Notes: a model not told the origin generated them from the letters alone. DNA of 64,000 bases from Candidatus Adamsella avium (GCA_904420445.1 CAJFVJ010000001.1:129266-193265), one strand, 5' to 3'. Counted from the stretch's first letter, positions 34,038-44,346 are shown. Program-made: numbers and translations.

Positions 34038-34724
34038 ATGACTTTTGATATAAACAGCTGGTGTGAACTGTTCGCAGGTAAAGTACAAAAAACTTTCGGG
34101 GAAAAACTTTTGTTCATCGGCTTGCAAGGGAGTTACAAAAGAGAAGAAGCCAACGACGACAGTGATATAGATATGGTTGTAATCCTCAAAAACCTGACAA
34201 TCACTGACCTTGATAAATACAAATCAATTATCAACTCTATGCCAAACAAAGAGAAAGCATGCGGGTTTATCGGCGGAGAAAATGAGGTCAGAAACTGGAC
34301 AAAATCAGAGTTATTCCATCTGCTATACGACACAAAAGCTGTCTATAAATCTCTTGAAAATATTGTCCCTCACATCACACAAGAAGACATAAAATACGCA
34401 TTAAAAGCAGAAGCAACATCTTTATACCACGCTTTATGCCACAGCTATCTGTATGACGAAGACAGAAAAAGCTCCCTTGAAATACTTGCAAAACAGATTT
34501 TCTTTATACTTCAATGCAAGTATTTTCTCAAAAATAATGAATATATCCCGACAAAAAACGAACTTCTAAAAAATTTATACGAAGCTGACAAAAAAATCCT
34601 TGAACTCTGCATAAACAGACATAATATACACAACTTTGACGAAACACAGTTGAAAGAAGCTTATAATAGCCTAATTTCCTGGTGCTCACGGCTGATAACC
34701 TCACAAGAAAATGAGGCTCTTTGA
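34038..34724 (+). CDS. Nucleotidyltransferase-domain protein
   Basis: The 228-residue protein shows the polymerase-beta/MNT-type site GLQGSYKREEANDDSDIDMVV: GS at 31-32 and the catalytic pair D43 and D45. The C-terminal helical half resembles kanamycin-nucleotidyltransferase-like or HEPN-type domains. It could adenylylate a small molecule or a protein. ATG 34038 follows AAAAGGAAGATTTT. No HEPN toxin gene is next to it, so a toxin-antitoxin role is not supported. Confidence 0.75.
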   Translation: MTFDINSWCELFAGKVQKTFGEKLLFIGLQGSYKREEANDDSDIDMVVILKNLTITDLDKYKSIINSMPNKEKACGFIGGENEVRNWTKSELFHLLYDTKAVYKSLENIVPHITQEDIKYALKAEATSLYHALCHSYLYDEDRKSSLEILAKQIFFILQCKYFLKNNEYIPTKNELLKNLYEADKKILELCINRHNIHNFDETQLKEAYNSLISWCSRLITSQENEAL

Positions 34725-34770
34725 AAAAAGAACCCCAAATTATCTATTATTCGAAGGAAAATACGGAAAC

Positions 34771-35088
34771 TCACAAATTTCTCTTAATAGCAGCCTCAAG
34801 CTGTGATTTCGAATGCAGTCCGCTCATTTTTTCAACGACTTCACCGTTTTTGAAAATCATAAGCGTCGGGATAGACACAACCTGATAAGCAAGTGCAACC
34901 CCCTGATTTTCTTCAATATTCAACTTGGCAACCCTGGCTTTGTCCCCTATATCATTCGACAGCTCTTCGACTATCGGAAGCTGTTTTCTGCAAGGTCCGC
35001 ACCATGGCGCCCAAAAATCAACAAGAGTAACACCGTCATAATTTGAAATCTCTTTATCAAAATTGTTCTGATTTAGCTCTAGAGTCAT
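34771..35088 (-). CDS. trxA: Thioredoxin
   Basis: The 105-residue protein has VDFWAPWCGPCRKQLP with redox cysteines C30 and C33 and the cis-Pro segment VVSIPTLMIF. It is a standard cytoplasmic thioredoxin. ATG 35088 follows GAGGAGAGGAATT. It is convergent with the nucleotidyltransferase gene. Confidence 0.95.
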   Translation of the reverse strand: MTLELNQNNFDKEISNYDGVTLVDFWAPWCGPCRKQLPIVEELSNDIGDKARVAKLNIEENQGVALAYQVVSIPTLMIFKNGEVVEKMSGLHSKSQLEAAIKRNL

Positions 35089-35185
35089 AATTCCTCTCCT
35101 CTTCAAGATAAAACCTTTTTGTTTTTATTTATCTTAACCGACCTCGAAGAATTTTAAAGCCCCCGAAAGTAGAACAAAATATTTT

Positions 35186-35989
35186 TTATCTCAAACAGAC
35201 CTCTCCGAGAACAAAATCCCTGATTACCCTAGAAACCCCGAAAGAATTATTATCGGGCGCTTCAAAATTTGCGGCATCTTTCACACTCTCTGAGGCATTC
35301 CCCATCGCAAAACTGTATTTTGCCGTATTGAGCATCTCTATATCATTATTAAAATCACCAAATGCCATAGTTTCTTCAGGCAAAATTCCAAACTTTTTCT
35401 GAAGCTGCAAAAGAGCATAACCCTTGTTAACTCTTCTGTCCATAACATCAAACCAGTTCTGAGAAGAAACAACTCCGACCAAATTTCCCTGAATATAATC
35501 CTTCACCTTCGGATAACCGTGTTCACCTGAGCCTGCAGGGTCAAAAACAGCTATTTTCAAAACATCTTCTTCTACACACCATGGGTTATCAACATACTCA
35601 AAGTTTGCATAATACTCGAGAATAATATCCTTATATCTGTCTTCAACCCGCAAAAAATAAGCCTTCGATTTTGTACACATTACAATCTGCAAACAGTCAA
35701 CCTCAAGACACCTCTCCGCTATAAACGCACTTTGTTCACGAACCAGCGGGAAATTCACAACATCAATCCCGCACCCTGAGATATAAGCACCATTATCGCT
35801 GATATAAACAACATTTTTATTATACGGTTCAAACAGCCTGCCTATGGTGAACTGACTCCGCCCGCTTGACGGTACAAACAAAATATTTCTTTTATCAAGC
35901 TCTTCAAGAATTTCAAAAAAATCAGGCGAAAGCTCTTTGTCATCATTGAGCAAAGTACCGTCCAAATCAGAAGCAATAAGTTTAATCAT
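35186..35989 (-). CDS. HAD-superfamily hydrolase, Cof/YbiV type
   Basis: The 267-residue phosphatase has ASDLDGTLLNDDKEL (motif I, DxD nucleophile), VPSSGRS (motif II), and MAFGDFNNDIEML (motif IV). The central cap region of type C2B places it in the Cof family of sugar-phosphate and nucleotide phosphatases. ATG 35989 follows CGGAGATTGCT. Substrate is unknown. It lies 56 bp from the end of the TolC-like gene, in the same direction, but is probably separate. Confidence 0.88.
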   Translation of the reverse strand: MIKLIASDLDGTLLNDDKELSPDFFEILEELDKRNILFVPSSGRSQFTIGRLFEPYNKNVVYISDNGAYISGCGIDVVNFPLVREQSAFIAERCLEVDCLQIVMCTKSKAYFLRVEDRYKDIILEYYANFEYVDNPWCVEEDVLKIAVFDPAGSGEHGYPKVKDYIQGNLVGVVSSQNWFDVMDRRVNKGYALLQLQKKFGILPEETMAFGDFNNDIEMLNTAKYSFAMGNASESVKDAANFEAPDNNSFGVSRVIRDFVLGEVCLR

Positions 35990-36045
35990 AGCAATCTCCG
36001 TTGTTCTCAAAAAGCATAGCAGAAAACAACGCAAAATTCCATTGA

Positions 36046-37440
36046 CTACAGCTTGCTGCCGGTAGCTTTATAAAGAGCGATATAATCAACCATGCACTCG
36101 GCCTTCTGCTGCGCAACAAGTTTGTTTACATAAAGTAAATTTTCTTTGAACTGCAGCAAATCAAGTTTTGAGATTATACCCTCTCCGTATTTCAATTCGT
36201 TATATTTATAATCATCAGCTTCCAAATCAGCCTGTTTGAGAGTCTGCTCCATTTTCTCTTTATCAAGACGCACTGCAACCAGCGCATCATTCACTTCCTG
36301 AATAGCCGTCAGATTTGTCTGATAATAATTATGCAAGATTTTTTCATACTCCGTCTTCTTCAAACGAAGATTGGCAAGTCTTCTCCCGCCTGTGAACAAC
36401 GGCATAAGCAAACCGCCGCCTAAAGACCAGAGCATATTTTTTGTGGTAAAAATACTTCCGAAATCACTCGCATTAAACAGAGCAAGACCGCTTAAGCTTA
36501 TTGTCGGCAAAAACTCTTTCTTCGCAACACGGACATCTATCCCCGCTTTTTCAACCATCTTCTCAGCTTTCAGATAATCAGGTCTTTGCATAATTACCTC
36601 TGATGAAATTGATGAAGGAATCTCTGCATTGTGATTCAGCGCATCAAGAGATGTCCTCTGCAAAGACTCTGCATTTGCAGGACTTTCTCCCACAAGAACA
36701 GCAAGCTGGTTGAGCAGTTTGCTTCTCTGTTTTTTCAGCTCGACAAGGTCAGTCTGACCGTTTACCAAATCTTTGTTTGCTTTTATGGTGTCTGATGTTG
36801 AGGTTATTCCCTCATGATTTCTCTTGAGCATCAAATCATATATCGTCTGTCTTGATTCGACTATCTCTTCCTGCAGTTCAATCATCTTATCTAACTTGAC
36901 TATATTCAAATAAGTCGTTCCGACAGCAGACGCAACAGCAATATATGCTGCTCTTTCATCAAACTTTGATGCTTCATACAACTTCTTGACAGACTTTGTC
37001 TTGTCACGATTTTTCAAAAAGATATCAGCTTCATAACTCACAATACCAGGAGCTGCAAACATCCAATCAGAATGAGAAGTTCCTGGCATCTTCATATAAT
37101 TCGGAGCAAACCCGACTCCAATTTGAGGAAGCTCTCCGGCAAACTGCGCTCTTACATTCTGATAATAAGTTTCAACATTTAAAGTTGCGACCTTTAAATC
37201 ATGATTGTTCTGCAGCGCACGAACAATATAATCACTCAATACGGGATCGTTGAACTTATCCCACCAGTCAATGTTCAAATATCCGTATTTATAATCATCA
37301 GACACTTTGTTTTTTGTCGCAAAACTCTTGAACTGCTTCGGCGTTGCATCCGTTTTCTCCTGAACGGCATAAGCAACCGCAGGCATGTATACAGGTGCCT
37401 GTAAAGCAGCAATAACAGCTATTATCAAAAACTTTTTCAA
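36046..37440 (-). CDS. TolC/NodT-type outer membrane efflux channel
   Basis: The 464-residue protein is an outer membrane efflux factor: a signal peptide (KKFLIIAVIAALQAPVYMPAVAYA), two repeated helical hairpins, and RPDYLKAEKMVEKAGIDVRVAKKEFLPTISLSG, a family landmark. TTG 37440 is preferred because AAGGGG lies eight bases upstream; the ATG at 37455 is then inside the ribosome site. It forms the outer membrane exit duct for the EmrAB-like pump encoded divergently at 38041-40657, and shares its control region with marR. Confidence 0.88.
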   Translation of the reverse strand: MKKFLIIAVIAALQAPVYMPAVAYAVQEKTDATPKQFKSFATKNKVSDDYKYGYLNIDWWDKFNDPVLSDYIVRALQNNHDLKVATLNVETYYQNVRAQFAGELPQIGVGFAPNYMKMPGTSHSDWMFAAPGIVSYEADIFLKNRDKTKSVKKLYEASKFDERAAYIAVASAVGTTYLNIVKLDKMIELQEEIVESRQTIYDLMLKRNHEGITSTSDTIKANKDLVNGQTDLVELKKQRSKLLNQLAVLVGESPANAESLQRTSLDALNHNAEIPSSISSEVIMQRPDYLKAEKMVEKAGIDVRVAKKEFLPTISLSGLALFNASDFGSIFTTKNMLWSLGGGLLMPLFTGGRRLANLRLKKTEYEKILHNYYQTNLTAIQEVNDALVAVRLDKEKMEQTLKQADLEADDYKYNELKYGEGIISKLDLLQFKENLLYVNKLVAQQKAECMVDYIALYKATGSKL

Positions 37441-37498
37441 TTCTTGCCCCTTCATCTAAATGCTTGCATTTTTTATGGTAGTATGTTAGCATAACACT

Positions 37499-37512
37499 GT
37501 TGCAAATGCAAC
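37499..37512. promoter_or_regulatory. Palindromic operator between the TolC-like gene and marR
   Basis: GTTGCAAATGCAAC, a perfect GTTGCA inverted repeat with a 2-base centre, placed in the 115-bp divergent promoter region. The flanks extend the match with the site at 31588 by CT on the 5' side. Symmetry and length fit the binding mode of a MarR dimer. Confidence 0.65.
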
Positions 37513-37555
37513 ATGTATTTTTTACAACAGAGTTAAACTATTTCTAAAAAATTCT

Positions 37556-38023
37556 ATGACACAAGCCGAAATAAAACATTATACAAATACACTATATTAT
37601 GACCTTGAGCTGACGGCTATTTATTGCAGAATGCTTGGCAGCCAGCTTATTGAAAAAATATATCCGAATATGAATGACTACGAACTTCGTGCGCTGGATG
37701 CGATTTATTGCCATCCGAAAATCTGTCAGAGAGATCTTGCAAAACTTATTCTCAAAGACAGGGCAAACACAGGAAGAATTGTAGACTCTCTTGAGAGAAA
37801 AGGTTTCATAAAACGCTATAATGACACAAAAAACAAACGTCTTGTCAAAAGACTCGAAATAACGGAAGAAGGAACACAAGTCCTGTATGTGGTTTCAGAA
37901 AAACTTGAACCGACATACAAAATGATATCACAGGTCATCTCACAGGAAGAGATTGACGACATCAGACAAAAACTCAAAAAGCTGAGAGAAAGTCTGAGCC
38001 AGGCGGTAGAAATGCAAATATAA
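37556..38023 (+). CDS. MarR-family transcriptional regulator
   Basis: The 155-residue protein has a winged helix: DYELRALDAIYCHPKICQRDLAKLI, then LKDRANTGRIVDSLERKGFIKRYNDTKNKRLVKRLEITEEG, the recognition helix plus wing with the D-x-R-type pattern. It probably represses its own operon and the divergent TolC-like gene by binding the palindrome at 37499, released by a ligand. It starts the operon marR-emrA-emrB, with an 17-bp gap to the next gene. The same palindrome at hcp implies a second target. Confidence 0.9.
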   Translation: MTQAEIKHYTNTLYYDLELTAIYCRMLGSQLIEKIYPNMNDYELRALDAIYCHPKICQRDLAKLILKDRANTGRIVDSLERKGFIKRYNDTKNKRLVKRLEITEEGTQVLYVVSEKLEPTYKMISQVISQEEIDDIRQKLKKLRESLSQAVEMQI

Positions 38024-38040
38024 AATAAAAGAGGTAAGAA

Positions 38041-39039
38041 ATGAGCGAAGAAAAAGAGACAGAACAACAAGCAAGTGAAGAAAAAACGAAAAAGCCTTTC
38101 AAAAGATTTATATTTATGGGTGTAGCCGTTATCCTGCTGATTGTAGGAGGTTTCATCATATATGACGTCATACATTATCAATCTACGGATGACGCTTATG
38201 TTGAAACAACAACCGTACAGGTAGCACCCAAAGTTTCAGGTGAAGTTGTTGCCGTATACATAACAGACAACCAGTTTGTGAAAGAAGGAGATATTGTTGC
38301 GGAAATTGATGATGCCGACTACAAAATCAAACTCGCTCAAGCTGAAGCAAGATACGAAAGAGCTCTGTTAAATCAGAAAAACGCAAAAGCAAACTTCTCA
38401 GCGACAAACTCTGAAATAGCAGTTGCTAAAAAAGACCTGGAAAGATACCAGAATCTTTATAAAGCAGGAGCCGTATCAAAACAAACTCTTGATAATGCTC
38501 AAGCGCAATATGACAGAGCAAAAGCAAGGTTAACCTCAGCTGAAGAAGCCCTTTTATCTTCTTCAAAATCAAAAGTAGCGGATGCCGAAATTAAAGAGCT
38601 TAAAGCCCTGAGAGATATGGCAAAATTGAATTTGTCTTATACAAAAGTTCGTGCACCTCAAAGCGGAACAGTTTCAAGCAGAAGAGTCGAAAAAGGTATG
38701 TATGTCCAAACAGGAGCTCCTTTGTTTGTTCTGGTTCCAGAAAATGTTTGGGTTGTTGCAAACTTCAAAGAAAACCAGCTCAATGGCATGAAAGTAGGAC
38801 AGCCGGTTGAAATTAAAGTAGATACCTATCCGAACAAAGTATTCAAAGGCAAAGTAGACAGCATACAAAGAAGTTCTGGCGCAAAAGCAAGCTTGTTCCC
38901 GCCTGAGAACGCTGTCGGGTCTTTCGTCAAAATTGTACAGAGAATACCCGTCAAAATTGTATTCGACGAAAAAATCGACACTGATAAATATACTATAGTT
39001 CCAGGAATGTCAGTTGTTCCAAAAGTAAGAATAAGATAA
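38041..39039 (+). CDS. EmrA/HlyD-type membrane fusion protein
   Basis: The 332-residue adaptor has a cytoplasmic start, one membrane span (FIFMGVAVILLIVGGFIIYDVI), a biotinyl-lipoyl half (STDDAYVETTTVQVAPKVSGEV), a coiled-coil hairpin (about 90-185), and the second lipoyl half KVRAPQSGTVSSRRVEKGMYVQ. It links the inner membrane transporter to the TolC-like channel in the periplasm. Immediately upstream is marR and 28 bp downstream the transporter, so it is part of one operon. Confidence 0.92.
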   Translation: MSEEKETEQQASEEKTKKPFKRFIFMGVAVILLIVGGFIIYDVIHYQSTDDAYVETTTVQVAPKVSGEVVAVYITDNQFVKEGDIVAEIDDADYKIKLAQAEARYERALLNQKNAKANFSATNSEIAVAKKDLERYQNLYKAGAVSKQTLDNAQAQYDRAKARLTSAEEALLSSSKSKVADAEIKELKALRDMAKLNLSYTKVRAPQSGTVSSRRVEKGMYVQTGAPLFVLVPENVWVVANFKENQLNGMKVGQPVEIKVDTYPNKVFKGKVDSIQRSSGAKASLFPPENAVGSFVKIVQRIPVKIVFDEKIDTDKYTIVPGMSVVPKVRIR

Positions 39040-39067
39040 AAATCCTTTTCAAACGAGAATTCCCCCT

Positions 39068-40657
39068 ATGTCAACAGAAGCAAATATAAACTTACAGGAA
39101 GAATGGAAGCCCTCCAAAAATCCATGGCTTATTACGGCAGCACTCATGCTTGCCGTATTTATATTTGCTATCGACGGAACAATCGCAAACGTTGCCCTTC
39201 CTCATATGGCAGGAAGCTTTTCATCAAGTCATGATGAATCGACCTGGGTGCTAACAAGCTATCTGATTGCAAGCGGGATAGTTATCCCGATGGTTGACTG
39301 GTTCAGCAAAGTTTTCGGCCGTAAAAACTTCCTTTTGATAAGCATAATACTGTTTACAGTGGCGTCTATGCTGTGCGGTATGGCAAACTCTCTGTTTCAA
39401 ATGGTTTTATTCCGTATTTTGCAAGGAGTAGGCGGTGGAGGAATTATACCTATTGCGCAAGCTGTCTTGCTTGAGAGCTTTCCAAAAGAAAAAAGACCTG
39501 CCGCAATGTCTGTTTTTTCGCTCGGCGTCTTGCTGGCTCCGATTATAGGTCCCGTTGTCGGAGGCTGGATTACCGATAACTGGACATGGCCTTGGATTTT
39601 CTATATAAACATTCCTTTCGGGATTGCCGCAATAATCGCCTGCCATGAAATCCTCGAAGACCCGCCTTATGCTTCAAAACAGGAAAATGTAAAAACCGAC
39701 GGGCTAGGATTTCTCTTCCTTTCAACATGGCTGATAACTTTGCAAATAGTTCTTGATAAAGGGAATAACGCAGACTGGTTCAACTCGACATGGGTATGCT
39801 GGACTTTTACGGTATCTGTTATCGCAGGTATTTTGTTTTTTATCTCCCAGCTTACAAACAAGGATTCGCTGATTGACCTGAAAGTTTTCAGAGATAAAAA
39901 TTTCCTCAACGGAACAATAATCCTTGTTATAATAAATCTCATATTGTACGCTGCTCTTGCAATCCTCCCGCAATTTTTGCAGACAATGCTCGGTTATACA
40001 GCTTTCCTCAGCGGATTTTCAATGATGCCGAGAGGTTTGGGATGCCTTGTTTCGGTTTTGATATGTGCAGCAATATCAGACTATGTTGATAACCGCATAC
40101 TGGTAGCTGTCGGACTTATATTCATAGGTCTTGGCGGTCTTGTCTTCGGATTTTTGAACCTTCAGATTTCCACCATAAATATCCTTTTTCCAAACTTCTT
40201 ATATGGCTTGGGAATGGGATTTGCCATGATACCGCTTATTACCTTATCAAACAATACGCTTACTAATGCCCAGCTTACAAATGCAAGCGGGGTTCAAAAT
40301 ATGCTCAAAAATATAGGCGGTGCTGTCGGAACATCTTTTGTGGCAACAGCCATCTCAAGATTTTCTCAGGTTCATCAGCATTATCTTGTTGACAATCTCG
40401 TTGAAACAAACAGTGTCTATATCACAAAACTGCAAGCTCTTGCCTCTGCCTTGACTCAATATGCTCATCCGACGGTAGCAAGCTATATGGCGCAAAATAC
40501 TCTGTATAATCAGATGGTGCAGCAGGCAACACTGCTTGCTTACATGGATGCGTTCCGCATATTCGGTATACTCGCATTAGTGGTTATTCCTCTATTATTC
40601 TTTATCGACGGGAATGTTCCGCTGAAAAAAGCTCAAAAAACAAACAACAAACACTAG
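39068..40657 (+). CDS. EmrB/QacA-type MFS multidrug transporter (DHA2, 14 TMS)
   Basis: The 529-residue protein has the DHA2 features: FIFAIDGTIANVALPHMAGSF in the first helix (D-x-T-I-x-N-V-A-L-P), WVLTSYLIASG, DWFSKVFGRKNF (motif A), RILQGVGGGGIIPIAQA and LGVLLAPIIGPVVGGWI (motif C, antiporter). It exports drugs or toxic compounds using the proton gradient, via EmrA and the TolC-like channel. The transcript ends at a hairpin shortly after the gene. Confidence 0.93.
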   Translation: MSTEANINLQEEWKPSKNPWLITAALMLAVFIFAIDGTIANVALPHMAGSFSSSHDESTWVLTSYLIASGIVIPMVDWFSKVFGRKNFLLISIILFTVASMLCGMANSLFQMVLFRILQGVGGGGIIPIAQAVLLESFPKEKRPAAMSVFSLGVLLAPIIGPVVGGWITDNWTWPWIFYINIPFGIAAIIACHEILEDPPYASKQENVKTDGLGFLFLSTWLITLQIVLDKGNNADWFNSTWVCWTFTVSVIAGILFFISQLTNKDSLIDLKVFRDKNFLNGTIILVIINLILYAALAILPQFLQTMLGYTAFLSGFSMMPRGLGCLVSVLICAAISDYVDNRILVAVGLIFIGLGGLVFGFLNLQISTINILFPNFLYGLGMGFAMIPLITLSNNTLTNAQLTNASGVQNMLKNIGGAVGTSFVATAISRFSQVHQHYLVDNLVETNSVYITKLQALASALTQYAHPTVASYMAQNTLYNQMVQQATLLAYMDAFRIFGILALVVIPLLFFIDGNVPLKKAQKTNNKH

Positions 40658-40683
40658 ATTCCTTATCTGTCCAAACACAGAAA

Positions 40684-40717
40684 CGTGAAGTCACAAACAC
40701 AGGCTTCACGCTTTTTA
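40684..40717 (+). terminator. Intrinsic terminator of the efflux operon
   Basis: CGTGAAG / CTTCACG stem (40684-40690, 40704-40710) with a 13-base loop and the tail CTTTTTATT. Confidence 0.7.
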
Positions 40718-40808
40718 TTATCTTTGATGAAGGCTCTCCTGTCTGATGATTTGACAGCTAAGAAATTTTATTATCTTCTTTATCACAGAAAAATAAGGAG
40801 CTACATAC

Positions 40809-41762
40809 ATGACAGAACCATGCCTGAATTCAGCCGAAAAAAAATTTGTAGAAATGTTAAAAAAAGAAGATAATCCACCTCTTTACGATTTGAGTCCTGA
40901 GGATGCAAGAATTTTTCTAAAAAATCTGCAAAGAAAACACTATAAAGAAATAGAAGCAGATACAAGAGATATCAACATATTTACTCCAATCGGTGGCAAC
41001 GTTGACATAAGAGTCATCCGCCCCAAAAACAACCATGAAAAACTTCCTGCAATTCTTTATGTTCACGGCGGAGGATGGATTTTGGGGGATAAAGAAGTTT
41101 ATGATATGCCATCAAAAAAACTCGCTGATGAAACAAACTCCGTCGTCATATTCGTTGACTACACAAAATCTCCCGAGGCGAAATATCCGACAGCGCTCAA
41201 TCAAATCTATGGAGTATTGATGTATATCACCGAAAACCACGACGAATTCAATATATTTCAGGATAAAATTGCAATTGCAGGGGATAGCGCAGGGGGGAAT
41301 ATGGCAGCTGCCACAGCAATCAGAGCAAAAAAAGAAAACGGACCGAAAATTGCTTCTCAGGTGCTGATTTATCCCGTTACCGATGCTGATATGAACTCAA
41401 AATCTTATGATGACTTCAAAAATGGACCTTGGCTTACCAAAAAAGCAATGGAATGGTTCTTCAATGCTTATATCTCTAATCAAAAACAGCAAAACGACAT
41501 ATATGTTTCACCGCTTAAAGCTGACATAGAAGACCTGAAAGGTTTGCCTCCGGCACTTATAATTACCGATGAAAATGACATACTGAGAGATGAAGGAGAA
41601 GCCTACGCAAGAAAGCTCGACGCAGCAGGCGTTGATACCATGAGCGTCAGAATCAACGGAACGTTCCATGACTTTTTTATGCTCAATGCTCTTGCCGATA
41701 CAGCTTCAGCAAAAGGAGCAATGTTGCTTGTTTCATCGTTTCTGCAAAAAGCTCTTCACTAA
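40809..41762 (+). CDS. Alpha/beta hydrolase, hormone-sensitive lipase-like esterase
   Basis: The 317-residue esterase has LYVHGGGWILGD (HGGG oxyanion hole) and IAGDSAGGNMAAA (nucleophile Ser in GDSAGG), then LIITDENDILRDEGEAYA (Asp) and NGTFHDFFM (His). This completes the HSL/GDXG catalytic triad. ATG 40809 follows AAGGAGCTACATAC. It hydrolyses short acyl esters, or detoxifies ester compounds; substrate is unknown. It overlaps by four bases the end of trpA, which is convergent. Confidence 0.85.
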   Translation: MTEPCLNSAEKKFVEMLKKEDNPPLYDLSPEDARIFLKNLQRKHYKEIEADTRDINIFTPIGGNVDIRVIRPKNNHEKLPAILYVHGGGWILGDKEVYDMPSKKLADETNSVVIFVDYTKSPEAKYPTALNQIYGVLMYITENHDEFNIFQDKIAIAGDSAGGNMAAATAIRAKKENGPKIASQVLIYPVTDADMNSKSYDDFKNGPWLTKKAMEWFFNAYISNQKQQNDIYVSPLKADIEDLKGLPPALIITDENDILRDEGEAYARKLDAAGVDTMSVRINGTFHDFFMLNALADTASAKGAMLLVSSFLQKALH

Positions 41763-42544
41763 ACTTTCTGCATAGCTCTCATTGCGGCTTCCTTCATTGA
41801 TTTTACATAATCATATACATAAGGAGCCGCATCTTTGCCGTATTTTTCAATCAGCTTGACTATTGCGCTGCCGACAATTACACCGTCAGCTATCCCGGCG
41901 AATTTCTCTGCCTGCTCTGTTGTGTTTATGCCAAAGCCAATTGCCGTAGGAGTATCAGTTACTTTTCTGATAAGACCGACTATCGAATCCAAATCTGTCG
42001 TAATCTCAGAGCGAACACCCGTCACACCCATCGATGATACCACATAAATAAACCCTGTAGACTCTTTTGCTATAAGCTGAATGCGGTCATGTGATGTCGG
42101 CGCAATCAAGGAAATTAAGTCTATACCGTATTTTTTTGAAATTTCTTCAACTTCTGACTTCTCTTCATAAGGCAAATCGGGAATAATAATCCCATCAATC
42201 CCGACATCGGCACATTTTTTGAAAAACTCTTCATATCCGTAGTTGAACACGGGGTTCAAATAAGTCAAAAATACAAGAGGAATATCTGTTTTTTTGCGCA
42301 CAGACTCAACCATATCAAAAATTTTTGATACGGTAACACCAGAGTTCAATGCCCTTGTGCTTGCACGCTGAATAACAACCCCCTCTGCTATAGGGTCTGA
42401 AAACGGGATACCTATTTCAATCAGGTCTGCGCCCGCTCTTGCCATCTCAAGAATAAACTTCCCGCTTGAGTCCACATCAGGATCACCTGCTGTAATAAAA
42501 CCTATAAAAGCCTTCTGCTTAAATGCATTATTTATCCTGCTCAT
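41759..42544 (-). CDS. trpA: Tryptophan synthase alpha chain
   Basis: The 261-residue subunit cleaves indole-3-glycerol phosphate. Key features: [24 protein letters not shown] (catalytic Glu), [23 protein letters not shown] (catalytic Asp), and [14 protein letters not shown] with [11 protein letters not shown] for the phosphate loop. It is the last gene of the operon and overlaps trpB by 17 bases. It is convergent with the esterase gene. Confidence 0.97.
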   Translation of the reverse strand: MSRINNAFKQKAFIGFITAGDPDVDSSGKFILEMARAGADLIEIGIPFSDPIAEGVVIQRASTRALNSGVTVSKIFDMVESVRKKTDIPLVFLTYLNPVFNYGYEEFFKKCADVGIDGIIIPDLPYEEKSEVEEISKKYGIDLISLIAPTSHDRIQLIAKESTGFIYVVSSMGVTGVRSEITTDLDSIVGLIRKVTDTPTAIGFGINTTEQAEKFAGIADGVIVGSAIVKLIEKYGKDAAPYVYDYVKSMKEAAMRAMQKV

Positions 42545-43721
42545 CTATTAACCTTCCTCTGTATTTTGCCATTGCTGCAACATCTTTATCCCCTCTGCCT
42601 GAAAGACAAATAATAACAATATCATCTTTCTTCATAGCGGGCGCTATTTTCCGCACATGGGCAACAGCATGTGCGCTTTCTATAGCAGGGATAATACCCT
42701 CTGTCCTTGAAAGATATTCAAAAGCATCCACAGCTTCATCATCAGTTATCGGAACATAGCTTGCTCTGCCTGTACTGTGTAAATAAGCATGTTCAGGACC
42801 TATCCCCGGATAATCAAGCCCTGCAGAAATTGAATAAACAGGCGCTATCTGCCCGTCTTTATTCTGGCAGAACAAAGATTTCATCCCATGGAAAATTCCC
42901 AACCGACCTTTCGCAATGCTTGCAGCATGCTTATCAGTATCAAGCCCGTGTCCTGCTGCCTCGCAGCCAATCAGTTTAACATCCTTATCATCAATAAAAT
43001 TATAAAACATGCCCATTGCATTGCTTCCGCCGCCGACACAGGCGACCACTGCAGCAGGCAGCTTGCCTTCATATTCGAGTATCTGCTCTCTTGCTTCTTT
43101 GCTTATCACGCTTTGAAAATCACGGACAATCGTAGGAAAAGGATGCGGACCCATCACAGAACCGAGGACATAAAGCGTATCCTCTGCACGAGCGGACCAC
43201 TCGCGCATTGTTTCATTAACCGCATCTTTCAATGTCATGGTGCCTGATGTGACTGGATGCACTTTTGCCCCTAAGAGTTCCATTCTGTAGACATTCAACG
43301 CCTGTCTGTCAGTATCCTCTTTCCCCATAAATATTTCACACTCAAGCCCTAACAACGCAGCAGCAGTCGCAGTGGCAACACCGTGCTGACCTGCTCCCGT
43401 TTCCGCAATAACACGTTTTTTCCCCATATATTTTGCAAGAAGAACCTGCCCCAAGACATTGTTAATTTTATGCGACCCTGTATGGTTCAAATCTTCACGT
43501 TTGAGATAAATTTTTGCACCTCCCAAGTCTTTTGTCATATTCTCAGCGTAATATAACAATGAAGGACGCCCCGCATATTTTTTCAAAAGGTCATCAAGTT
43601 CTCTCAAAAACCCGGGGTCTTTTTTGTAATAATTATAAGCTTTTTCCAAGTCTATTATTTCATTCATCAAGATTTCAGGAATATATTGCCCTCCATACAT
43701 CCCGAACTTAGTTATACTCAT
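42528..43721 (-). CDS. trpB: Tryptophan synthase beta chain
   Basis: The 397-residue PLP enzyme joins indole and serine. [13 protein letters not shown] starts the protein; [15 protein letters not shown] holds the PLP Lys; [12 protein letters not shown] (catalytic Glu); [15 protein letters not shown] is the phosphate-binding loop. It overlaps trpF upstream (14 bases) and trpA downstream, so all are translated in a coupled way. Confidence 0.97.
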   Translation of the reverse strand: MSITKFGMYGGQYIPEILMNEIIDLEKAYNYYKKDPGFLRELDDLLKKYAGRPSLLYYAENMTKDLGGAKIYLKREDLNHTGSHKINNVLGQVLLAKYMGKKRVIAETGAGQHGVATATAAALLGLECEIFMGKEDTDRQALNVYRMELLGAKVHPVTSGTMTLKDAVNETMREWSARAEDTLYVLGSVMGPHPFPTIVRDFQSVISKEAREQILEYEGKLPAAVVACVGGGSNAMGMFYNFIDDKDVKLIGCEAAGHGLDTDKHAASIAKGRLGIFHGMKSLFCQNKDGQIAPVYSISAGLDYPGIGPEHAYLHSTGRASYVPITDDEAVDAFEYLSRTEGIIPAIESAHAVAHVRKIAPAMKKDDIVIICLSGRGDKDVAAMAKYRGRLIDEQDK

Positions 43722-44346
43722 ATTTCAGTCCTCTTACAAGTTTTGTTATCTCAAATATTTTTTTTTCGTCTTTGAATCCGTCTGTTTCAACCCCGCTGCT
43801 GATATCAACACAGAATGGGTGCACCGTATCAACAGCATGCTCTATATTGTTTATGTTCAAACCTCCAGCAAGAAAAACAGGTTGTTTGATATCGGGAACA
43901 AGCGTCCAGTCAAATACACATCCTGTGCCGCCGAAAGAATTCTCCTTAAACGAATCCAGCAAAACAAAATCAGCGCCATTTTGTGCCTTTTCTTTTATAT
44001 ATTCACTGGATAGCCCTCTGATTGCTTTTATGACAGGGAGTTTTGTTTCTTTTTTCAATGTTTTTATAAAATCACTGTCTTCATTTCCATGCAGCTGTAT
44101 CAGGTCGATAATCCCGCTCCCGCATATTTTTTTGATATTTTCGATACTTTCATCAACAAACACTCCGACTGATTTGATATCAGGAGATAATCTTTTCTTC
44201 AGCACAGCAGCCTGAGCAGGAGTTATCTGTCTTTTTGATTTTGCAAAAACAAAACCCGCAAAATCAACACCTGCTTTGTTCACAAAATCGACATCGCACT
44301 CTCTTCTTAAACCGCATATTTTTATCTTTAAAGAAGTGCCTCTCAT
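43708..44346 (-). CDS. trpF: Phosphoribosylanthranilate isomerase
   Basis: The 212-residue TIM-barrel isomerase has [13 protein letters not shown] (catalytic Cys in ICG), [35 protein letters not shown] (catalytic Asp and GGTG) and [11 protein letters not shown] with CVDISSGVE. It overlaps trpC by four bases (ATGA). It is separate from TrpC, unlike the fused protein of E. coli. Confidence 0.95.
   Translation of the reverse strand: MRGTSLKIKICGLRRECDVDFVNKAGVDFAGFVFAKSKRQITPAQAAVLKKRLSPDIKSVGVFVDESIENIKKICGSGIIDLIQLHGNEDSDFIKTLKKETKLPVIKAIRGLSSEYIKEKAQNGADFVLLDSFKENSFGGTGCVFDWTLVPDIKQPVFLAGGLNINNIEHAVDTVHPFCVDISSGVETDGFKDEKKIFEITKLVRGLKYEYN

Noticed and set aside
34038..34724. Nucleotidyltransferase as part of a MNT-HEPN toxin-antitoxin pair
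   Set aside because: No adjacent HEPN-type small protein with R-x4-6-H was found; the neighbours are thioredoxin and an aminotransferase-like gene.
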